Source: Enchytraeus crypticus (lineage: Eukaryota > Annelida > Clitellata > Enchytraeida > Enchytraeidae). Taken from it: a DNA stretch of 64,000 nt. A model generated the notes under the pieces. The model saw nothing but the letters and a program-made list of their open reading frames with translations, did not search any database and was not told the DNA's origin. The stretch covers positions 904,501 through 968,500 of the forward strand of contig CAJHZI010000382.1 in the NCBI GenBank assembly GCA_905160935.1. Direction: 5' to 3'. The position numbers and the translations under genes were made by a program. Of this stretch, positions 62,753-64,000 are shown piece by piece; the stretch's first letter is position 1; each line of letters begins with the position of its first letter.

Positions 62753-63868
62753 AGAGTAGGCCTATATAACAATCAATGAGCCATTAATATGTTTTGAATA
62801 ATATATTATTTTACATTTTGTAGGCTTTTGAGTCAACAATTGAGGCACATGAGAAATCGTCACCGTCCAAGCGAGGGACAGTAACGCCACCAGTAAGTTG
62901 TCCAATAATTAAATAAAGCTTTTAGAATTTCGATACTTATTGGTATATTCTCGTATTTTTCATAGTAAACAACAGTGACAACACATGTTGTCATTTATGA
63001 TTCCTTGTTCAAATTATGTCTTGTCGATGTTTTCTGAATATATAACTTTTCTTACTGGAATTTTCATTTTTAGACTAGTGATGTTTTCCCCGTGCTGCGT
63101 CCAGGTTGTTTGAAGAATAGACCAACCGGTGACTGCACGTGTTGTAGAAAGCGACTAAAGCACTAAGATCCAGACCAATATCAGAAAGAGCTTTCGGCTG
63201 GTTAGCGCCTAGGCTCCAGAAATTGCTACAAGCATTTATACGAGTGGATTCGAGTGATAGAATGGAAAATGAATATGTAAGGATTAATTTGAATGTTGAG
63301 GGGATCGGGGATAGGTTTGCTCAGGCGCGATTGAGATGGTATGGGCATATTGTGAGAAAGGCAGATGAGGATGCAGTAAAGAGTTTGGAGTGAAGAGCTG
63401 GATGTTAAGCTAGAGAGAGGTAGACCACATCTGACGAGGGATGCGTTAATTAAAAAGGACATGAAAAATAATATGGAATTGGCTGATGATATGGTGTGAG
63501 ATAGTGAAGATTGGAGAAGATCTATTCGTATCTAGACCCTAGTTAAACTGAGATTCTAGGATTCAAGGGAAGACAATGACGATGACTGCGACGACGACGA
63601 CGACTATGGTGGAATTTGAATAATGCACTTAAACTGATTATGGTAGATAAGAAAATTTGATTATTTGTTCACGTTTAATATATGTATTATATTCGACTTT
63701 TTAATGGACGACAATATCTAAGCGCATAATTCTACTGATTTTCGTTGACAGCTGGGCAGCACTGCGCCGCTATGGGTGAAGGACCACCAGACAGATACGT
63801 GCATGCTCTGTGGTCTCGAGTTCAATCCTCTGAGCAGACGAAAACATCACTGCAGGGCCTGCGGTCAA
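35504..63868 (+). CDS. FGD-like RhoGEF (DH-PH-FYVE), 15 exons, 3' end outside the window
   Basis: Exons: 35504-35605, 37308-37422, 42622-43322, 47757-47840, 49672-49823, 50517-50673, 52399-52486, 54668-54718, 55581-55639, 56056-56202, about 57546-57640, 59932-60005, 60974-61004, 62824-62892 and 63752-63868; about 681 codons in consistent phase. FGD proteins activate Cdc42 through the DH domain and bind phosphoinositides through PH and FYVE, linking actin to membranes. Seen: a low-complexity N-terminus with [13 protein letters not shown] about residues 313-503, starting [20 protein letters not shown] about 515-632, with [20 protein letters not shown] and a final helix [16 protein letters not shown] from about 650, with WVKD, CMLC and [10 protein letters not shown]. 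Domain order and spacing match vertebrate FGD1-4; the second PH domain expected there would lie beyond the window. Exon 1, its join to exon 2, and possible extra exons in 43.3-47.7 kb are the least certain parts. Confidence 0.88.
36199..36257. repeat. (TA)n microsatellite
   Basis: About 59 bases of TA in FGD intron 1. Confidence 0.95.
36277..36444 (+). repeat. Perfect 84-bp tandem duplication at the 5' end of a LINE fragment
   Basis: 36277-36360 and 36361-36444 appear identical. Each unit includes CATTAGATGTGTTAACATCT (a small hairpin) and the first codons of the following LINE frame (MAMISVL). Confidence 0.92.
36418..36960 (+). pseudogene. LINE reverse transcriptase C-terminal fragment
   Basis: [20 protein letters not shown] and [11 protein letters not shown] fit the C-terminal tail of CR1/jockey-like RTs (YG.EA..LTk..l..L..a.n....KIF). 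5' truncated; the 3' end carries GGTGAATAAAAGAATATATT as probable tail. Intronic, sense to the FGD-like gene. Confidence 0.7.
37308..37422 (+). CDS. FGD-like exon 2 ([11 protein letters not shown] motif)
   Basis: Encodes [16 protein letters not shown] and on to ARSHKQ plus one base, with donor ACAAG|GTAGAT in phase 1. Two acceptors are possible, CCACAG at 37298-37299 and TTCTGAG at 37306-37307, eight bases apart. Only the second keeps frame with exon 1, while the first has the better pyrimidine tract and gives SEEVKPG in the same downstream frame. The phase-1 end matches exon 3. Confidence 0.7.
37495..37710. repeat. (AAT)n/(AAC)n-rich simple sequence
   Basis: Imperfect AATAATAAC repeats immediately upstream of a LINE fragment. 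ORFs here are repeat artefacts. Confidence 0.9.
37725..38400 (+). mobile_element. Non-LTR retrotransposon C-terminus with CCHC and PD...D endonuclease-like signature, copy 1
   Basis: The frame encodes [20 protein letters not shown], then [22 protein letters not shown], and ends [13 protein letters not shown]. The Cys-His-Cys knuckle, the Pro-Asp and the second Asp (WDVTV) resemble the restriction-like endonuclease of R2-type LINEs. The upstream RT is lost. The 3' UTR has a hairpin (38355-38376) before an A/TAA-rich tail. Intronic, sense strand. Confidence 0.75.
38410..38625 (-). repeat. Dispersed repeat X, minus strand
   Basis: ATCATCATCATCGTCTTCCC to GGAGCCTAGGCGCTCACCAA and GCCTTCTACGACGCGTGCA, matching the reverse complement of 58091-58392. 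Confidence 0.8.
38640..38905 (-). pseudogene. LINE C-terminal tail (GKRKRGRP type)
   Basis: The minus strand encodes [40 protein letters not shown] and [15 protein letters not shown], the terminal basic/Trp region found in many invertebrate LINE RTs, followed by a (GAT)n-like tail. Confidence 0.78.
39000..39960 (+). mobile_element. Same PD...D LINE family, copy 2, longest open region
   Basis: Encodes [20 protein letters not shown], then [37 protein letters not shown] (CxC...HxxxC), [23 protein letters not shown] and [21 protein letters not shown] single frameshift near 39390 splits it. The 3' UTR has a GGGC...GCCC hairpin (39872-39898) before AATAAT. The divergence from copy 1 suggests a different subfamily. 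Confidence 0.8.
39961..40215 (+). mobile_element. PD...D LINE family, copy 3, 3' end only
   Basis: GACATAGGCAGGCTAATTGC then CTTGGGCAAAGGCTTTCTAT match the last codons of copy 1, and TGCAGTCTGCTTCAGCGATT plus the 3' hairpin (40173-40190) match its 3' UTR. Tail AAAATAAAAATAATAATA. Confidence 0.8.
40733..40890. repeat. (TA)n microsatellite with GT patch
   Basis: TA-rich block including TGGGTGTGTGTGTG. Yields Tyr-Ile ORFs only. Confidence 0.95.
40965..41115 (+). repeat. About 28-bp minisatellite
   Basis: Six or seven units of CTCGTTGCGTTCTCTGAATA with variable AATTAAA spacers. Confidence 0.85.
41216..41285 (-). mobile_element. Truncated tRNA-derived SINE (family A)
   Basis: AAAGCTAATGTTAACGTCAG to GTGACAGGCGAGCCCATGAT, the 3' half of the family on the minus strand. 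Confidence 0.75.
41597..42190 (-). pseudogene. LINE reverse transcriptase fragment
   Basis: The minus strand encodes [20 protein letters not shown] and [20 protein letters not shown], the RT segment after the catalytic domain, followed by the equivalents of WTTLLY and SWTRKI. Same family as 26985-28320, diverged, with frameshifts. Confidence 0.8.
42222..42495 (+). pseudogene. LINE C-terminal tail with GA-rich 3' end
   Basis: The plus strand encodes [20 protein letters not shown] and [17 protein letters not shown], related to WIGQILRGEGLL of the 27-kb copy, ending CTGAAAACTGAAAGAGAGAG. It ends just upstream of FGD exon 3. Confidence 0.7.
42622..43322 (+). CDS. FGD-like exon 3 (large N-terminal linker exon)
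   Basis: 701 bp opening after TTTCATAG, completing a Gly codon from exon 2 and ending SSAEFQ|GTTTCA in phase 0. The product is Ser/Thr/Asn/Glu-rich with no domain recognised, starting [18 protein letters not shown], consistent with the disordered N-terminal half of FGD proteins. No in-frame stop. The upstream flank is LINE debris, so the exon start depends on the splice site. Confidence 0.75.
43323..43845. other. FGD intron 3, first part: nothing recognised
   Basis: No repeats or coding signal identified. Confidence 0.3.
43850..44085 (-). mobile_element. Diverged 5S-rRNA-derived SINE, minus strand
   Basis: The minus strand contains TTAAGCAACGTCGAGCTCTG then TTTATACTTGGATGTGCGAC and CCTGGGATCACCGAGTACTG, the 3' half of 5S rRNA, then a body with TTGGAAGATTATTCTTAAGT as in 22995-23215. 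Confidence 0.78.
44475..44765 (-). repeat. Dispersed repeat X, near full length, minus strand
   Basis: CATCATCATCTTCCCTTGAA through GGAGCTTAGGCGCTTACCAA to CCGGAAACAACACGGAGAAT, the reverse of 58091-58392. Confidence 0.82.
45369..45521. repeat. (TA)n microsatellite
   Basis: Two TA blocks with a TTGTCGTTAACAATATATAT hinge between them that can fold back. Confidence 0.95.
45531..45650 (-). mobile_element. tRNA-derived SINE (family A), minus strand
   Basis: AAAGCTAATGTTAACGTCAG, CCCAGGATTTGAACCCCGC (B-box complement) to CGGTCGAGTATCTTACC. The 5' end is replaced by (TA)n. Confidence 0.82.
45651..46018 (-). repeat. Dispersed repeat X between two (TA)n tracts
   Basis: TA tracts at 45651-45706 and 45939-46018. 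Between them 45712-45945 reads ATAGACTGTCTCAAATCCTC to CCAGGACACAACACGGGGAA, reverse repeat X with its head facing the second TA tract. Confidence 0.82.
46021..46385. pseudogene. Two small LINE RT fragments in opposite orientation
   Basis: 46021-46080 (minus) is the TTAGTGC-type LINE terminus. 46140-46385 (plus) encodes [19 protein letters not shown] and [20 protein letters not shown], matching the RT tail of the 27-kb element, with a stop at its centre. Confidence 0.7.
46385..46945 (-). mobile_element. PD...D LINE family, copy 4, minus strand, frameshifted
   Basis: The minus strand reads [20 protein letters not shown], then RRSLQTQLR-equivalent CCHC region, [15 protein letters not shown] and [19 protein letters not shown] pieces in different frames. 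Closest to copy 1 (37725). Confidence 0.7.
47085..47745. repeat. 660-bp TA-rich simple-sequence block
   Basis: Long TA runs with ATTATTAAATT spacers and TACATGTATA palindromes, ending about 10 bases before FGD exon 4. All ORFs here are Tyr-Ile artefacts. Confidence 0.95.
47757..47840 (+). CDS. FGD-like exon 4, start of DH domain
   Basis: 28 codons, phase 0 at both ends, between TTCGTAG and [30 protein letters not shown] followed by LFDQ aligns with the first DH helix (conserved region 1) of FGD proteins; the key Glu of TTER is present. It lies only about 10 bases downstream of a 670-bp TA-rich simple-repeat block. Confidence 0.88.
47872..47907. repeat. Inverted repeat in FGD intron 4
   Basis: AATTTGTATATGACGCC, TT, GGCGCCATATACAAATT: arms of about 17 bases with one bulge, 31 bases after the exon 4 donor. 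Confidence 0.85.
47955..48335 (-). repeat. LINE 3' terminus and dispersed repeat X fragments
   Basis: 47955-48035 matches the LINE end (CACTATCCACTGGCAGATCC and GCGCCTCCACTCTTCTCTGT). 48178-48335 matches reverse repeat X (CATCTTCCCTTGAACC to GAAGCCTAGGCGCTCACCAA). Confidence 0.7.
48396..48680. repeat. Relative of the 56374 MITE interior, with CCCTAA-rich segment and tRNA-like part
   Basis: CCTAACCCCTACCCTTTACC, CTAACCATATTCTAAAGGAA and GTGACCCGAGCCAGAATTGA correspond to the interior of 56374-56725. The minus strand has A- and B-box-like GATAGCTTAGGGGCATAGAG and GGTTCAATTCTGG. At 48396-48423 a TIR-like stretch is present in inverted orientation. Confidence 0.72.
49085..49250 (+). repeat. About 31-bp minisatellite in FGD intron 4
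   Basis: Five units of GTATTGTCATTGAACCTATC followed by ATTTTCTAGGA. Confidence 0.85.
49672..49823 (+). CDS. FGD-like exon 5, DH domain
   Basis: Acceptor CTATTGCAG, donor CTAAG|GTATCA, phase 0 in and 2 out. It encodes [12 protein letters not shown] through [13 protein letters not shown], matching the DH helices that in vertebrate FGD read as a Phe/His-rich 'NICSIYCFHQQF' stretch. Confidence 0.88.
50517..50673 (+). CDS. FGD-like exon 6, DH domain
   Basis: Acceptor TTGTTAG, donor GAG|GTAAAT; the first base completes a Ser codon from exon 5. It encodes [20 protein letters not shown] through [10 protein letters not shown], equivalent to the '[21 protein letters not shown]' part of FGD DH domains. 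Confidence 0.88.
50674..51550. other. FGD intron 6, first part: nothing recognised
   Basis: Short ORFs at 51214-51402 and 51258-51470 show no domain or splice support. Confidence 0.3.
51555..52240 (-). pseudogene. LINE RT N-terminal/palm fragment, minus strand
   Basis: The minus strand encodes [20 protein letters not shown], then a diverged [12 protein letters not shown], and [20 protein letters not shown] with ILISFIDF (RT conserved blocks, Y/F-IDF strand). Several frameshifts. Jockey/CR1-type by motif pattern. Intronic, antisense to the FGD-like gene. Confidence 0.78.
52399..52486 (+). CDS. FGD-like exon 7, DH conserved region 3 (divergent)
   Basis: Acceptor CATTGCAG, donor GACAG|GTAAGT, phase 0 in and 1 out. 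It encodes [10 protein letters not shown] then [17 protein letters not shown], in the position where DH domains usually carry PxQRxxRYxLLL. The Gln-Arg is kept, but the Pro and the Arg of RY are replaced. Confidence 0.85.
52515..52785 (+). repeat. 12-bp GATATATCTCTG minisatellite
   Basis: About 22 imperfect units between FGD exons 7 and 8, starting about 30 bases after the exon 7 donor. Confidence 0.9.
52941..53150 (+). mobile_element. tRNA-derived SINE (family B)
   Basis: A-box GATGGCTCAGTG, B-box GGGATCAATTCCCGG, body with GGTACACCGGTTCACCTGAC, a hairpin AGAAGCCTTTCAGGCTTCT, and 3' end GTTGTTAAACCCACAATAAA. Best copy of the family also present at 55 and 1560. Confidence 0.82.
53151..54667. 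other. FGD intron 7: mostly unique
   Basis: Weak tRNA-like remnant at about 54505-54580 (minus strand, A/B-box-like words); otherwise nothing recognised. Confidence 0.3.
54668..54718 (+). CDS. FGD-like exon 8, DH domain (51-bp micro-exon)
   Basis: AATTGTAG|AGTATC to GCTGAGG|GTAAGA, phase 1 at both ends. With the G of exon 7 it reads [17 protein letters not shown], aligning with the 'DYLLKLPHGSPDSKDAQ' step of vertebrate FGD. No stop-to-stop ORF search would find it. Confidence 0.88.
54781..54925 (-). mobile_element. tRNA-derived SINE (family A), full length, minus strand
   Basis: GTAAAGCTAATTTTAACGTC to CCAATGGCTCCAGCCAGTGG, with B-box complement GGATTTGAACC. Closest to complete of the minus-strand copies. 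Confidence 0.87.
55581..55639 (+). CDS. FGD-like exon 9, end of DH domain
   Basis: Acceptor CACTGCAG, donor AGAAAT|GTAAGT, phase 1 in and 0 out. It encodes [20 protein letters not shown], the last long DH helix. Confidence 0.9.
56056..56202 (+). CDS. FGD-like exon 10, DH-PH junction and PH strands 1-3
   Basis: Acceptor TATTTCAG, donor TTTTTG|GTATGA, 49 codons in phase 0. It contains [13 protein letters not shown] and ERKERYLFL, matching 'ELIKEGHILKLS...DRYLILF' of FGD PH domains. A MITE lies about 170 bases after the donor. Confidence 0.9.
56366..56733. mobile_element. hAT-like MITE with 8-bp target site duplication
   Basis: Target duplications CCTGTTTA at 56366-56373 and 56726-56733 bracket a 352-bp element with about 45-bp terminal inverted repeats starting ACTTGCGCT...AATGCAGCAC. 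Eight-base duplications with TIRs are typical of hAT-superfamily MITEs. No transposase. The interior carries a CCTAACCC-rich stretch (56462-56495) and a minus-strand tRNA-like segment with B-box GGTTCGACTCTGG. Lies in FGD intron 10. Confidence 0.88.
57062..57137 (-). repeat. tRNA-like pseudogene or SINE head
   Basis: The minus strand has TTTAGCGCATTGGTAGAGCA (A-box) and GGTATGAACCC (B-box). The arms do not close into a good cloverleaf. Confidence 0.5.
57546..57640 (+). CDS. FGD-like exon 11, PH strands
   Basis: TATTCACAG|TTTAAC to TTAAAG|GTAAGT, 32 codons in phase 0 (left edge could be one base off). It encodes [17 protein letters not shown] and [13 protein letters not shown], the 'LFNDRLLYC' and basic loop region of the PH fold. 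Confidence 0.88.
58091..58392 (+). mobile_element. Dispersed repeat X, complete copy with (GAT)n tail
   Basis: Head CCCCGTGTTGTGTCCGGGTT (partly duplicated at the very 5' end), middle GTCGTAGAAGGCGACTAAAG and GGTGAGCGCCTAGGCTCCAG, tail GTATCCCGACCCTGGTTAAA then GATGATGATGATG. No A/B boxes seen. The tail matches the 3' end of the LINE at 63085-63620, suggesting a SINE or internally deleted LINE. Reference copy for the family. Confidence 0.82.
58906..59940 (+). repeat. 67-bp minisatellite, about 15 copies, containing the exon 12 splice acceptor
   Basis: Unit GACTCAACGCAAGCATATAA, CCCTATCTGTAGATTGATGA, TGAATCTGTTATATCAG|GTT then ACTAACA. Outer copies are nearly identical (ATAACCC/ATAAACC variants); copies at 59245-59480 have many small deletions. 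The last unit diverges after GTTACTA into FGD exon 12 at 59932. Confidence 0.95.
59932..60005 (+). CDS. FGD-like exon 12, PH strands 5-7, acceptor inside a minisatellite
   Basis: TATATCAG|GTTACTAGC to TTTCGG|GTTTGT, phase 0 in and 2 out. It encodes [18 protein letters not shown] then VVELCFG, which matches PH strands 5-7 by position and pattern. The 3' splice site and first seven bases are shared with every complete unit of the adjoining 67-bp tandem array, which makes this splice site unusual. The exon body itself is unique sequence. Confidence 0.8.
60229..60330 (-). repeat. Dispersed repeat X, tail fragment
   Basis: CATCATCTTCCTTGAGTCCC and AGTTTAACTAGGGTCGGGAT to CCTCTCTGTCCCACTCC. Confidence 0.75.
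60331..60970. other. FGD intron 12 remainder: nothing recognised
   Basis: The minus-strand ORF 60378-60599 has no recognisable features. Confidence 0.3.
60974..61004 (+). CDS. FGD-like exon 13, start of PH C-terminal helix (31-bp micro-exon)
   Basis: AATTGCAG|CCAACA to TTAGCT|GTGAGT. It completes a Gly codon and encodes [10 protein letters not shown], with the invariant PH helix Trp. Phase 2 in and 0 out fits both neighbours. Confidence 0.82.
61395..61830 (-). repeat. Dispersed repeat X split by a tRNA-SINE
   Basis: Reverse repeat X at 61395-61495 and 61646-61830 (GGAACCTAGGCGTTCACTAA, AACCCGAATACAAAACGGGG). The intervening 61505-61645 is family A SINE on the plus strand. Confidence 0.82.
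61505..61645 (+). mobile_element. tRNA-derived SINE (family A) nested in repeat X
   Basis: GAGCCAGTGGCAATGTTAGT, B-box GGGTTCAAATTCTGG, CGCCCGTCACTGACATCGCT, and 3' end ACATTGGCTTTACCAGCTTT. Confidence 0.85.
62310..62757 (+). pseudogene. CR1/L2-like LINE C-terminus with (TGAT)n tail
   Basis: Encodes [20 protein letters not shown] then [13 protein letters not shown], the WNSLP..lR...F...LK end of CR1/L2-type RTs, followed by CTCAGTCGTCATCGTATGGT and a TGAT microsatellite (62706-62752). 5' truncated. Confidence 0.85.
62824..62892 (+). CDS. FGD-like exon 14, PH to FYVE linker
   Basis: TTTTGTAG|GCTTTT to CCACCA|GTAAGT, 23 codons in phase 0: [18 protein letters not shown] then TVTPP. It resembles the short Thr/Pro linker before the FYVE finger in vertebrate FGDs. 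It starts about 66 bases after a (TGAT)n LINE tail. Confidence 0.85.
63085..63620 (+). pseudogene. LINE C-terminus carrying the repeat X head and tail
   Basis: CCCCGTGCTGCGTCCAGGTT head, then a coding remnant [20 protein letters not shown], a diverged RGRP-type segment, ADDMV and EDWRRSIRI, then the repeat X tail. The (R)LRW.GH..R pattern is a LINE RT C-terminus. At least one frameshift. Confidence 0.75.
63752..63868 (+). CDS. FGD-like exon 15, N-terminal half of the FYVE zinc finger
   Basis: TTGACAG|CTGGGC to GGTCAA|GTATGT, 39 codons in phase 0. It carries the WxxD motif (WVKD), first Cys pair CMLC, and the basic R(R/K)HHCRxCG signature as [10 protein letters not shown], which binds phosphatidylinositol 3-phosphate in FYVE fingers. 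The remaining zinc ligands lie beyond the window. Confidence 0.93.
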
Positions 63869-64000
63869 GTATGTCGTCATCCTTTGTATGCTATAGTGCT
63901 TGTGAACTATAGACAGCAGTCATACCCGTAACGTAAATGTTGTGAGTAATTCGGATTGGTTCTAGAGAAAAGAAATGCGAGTTTATTAGAACCAAGAATA

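Overview
This is a window of AT-rich nuclear DNA from an animal, most likely a marine or other aquatic invertebrate. The evidence is spliced genes with GT-AG introns, metazoan protein families (a DH-PH-FYVE Rho exchange factor, Rab7 and a subfamily II ZIP transporter), many degenerate non-LTR retrotransposon fragments, SINEs and long (TA)n, (CT)n and (GA)n microsatellites. The phylum cannot be fixed from the sequence alone.

Three cellular genes are supported. (1) A ZIP (SLC39 subfamily II) zinc transporter on the minus strand, two coding exons, 7607 to 5540, 444 aa. (2) Rab7 on the minus strand, four coding exons, 19555 to 15872, 208 aa, complete from MSASRKK to the C-terminal Cys-Ala-Cys. 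(3) An FGD-type RhoGEF on the plus strand, reconstructed here as 15 coding exons from 35504 to 63868, about 681 aa, leaving the window inside its FYVE finger. Exon joins of the last two genes were checked by splice sites and reading phase. Three FGD exons too short for ordinary ORF detection (54668-54718, 59932-60005, 60974-61004) were recovered this way.

Layout: 1-5400 holds SINE fragments and minisatellites; 5540-7607 is the ZIP gene; 7608-15870 is mostly unique AT-rich DNA with a LINE scrap, a tRNA-derived SINE and a 48-bp minisatellite; 15872-19566 is Rab7; 19.6-35.4 kb is a repeat-rich intergenic region with 5S-rRNA-derived SINEs, a decayed LINE reverse transcriptase and LINE 3' ends; 35.5-64 kb is the FGD-like gene. 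The FGD introns are packed with retroelements, including LINE C-termini with a CCHC plus PD...D signature like a restriction-like endonuclease, a hAT-like MITE with clean 8-bp target duplications, and a minisatellite.

The most striking observation is in the FGD gene. A roughly 15-copy, 67-bp tandem array (58906-59940) runs directly into the exon at 59932, and each complete unit repeats that exon's inferred 3' splice site and first bases. Other notable points are several repeat families with recognisable 3' ends (hairpin before an A-rich tail, (GA)n tail, (TGAT)n tail), a short element that appears to borrow a LINE 3' end, and a DH domain with a degenerate QRxxRY segment. No prokaryotic features, CRISPR arrays or intact tRNA or rRNA genes were seen.
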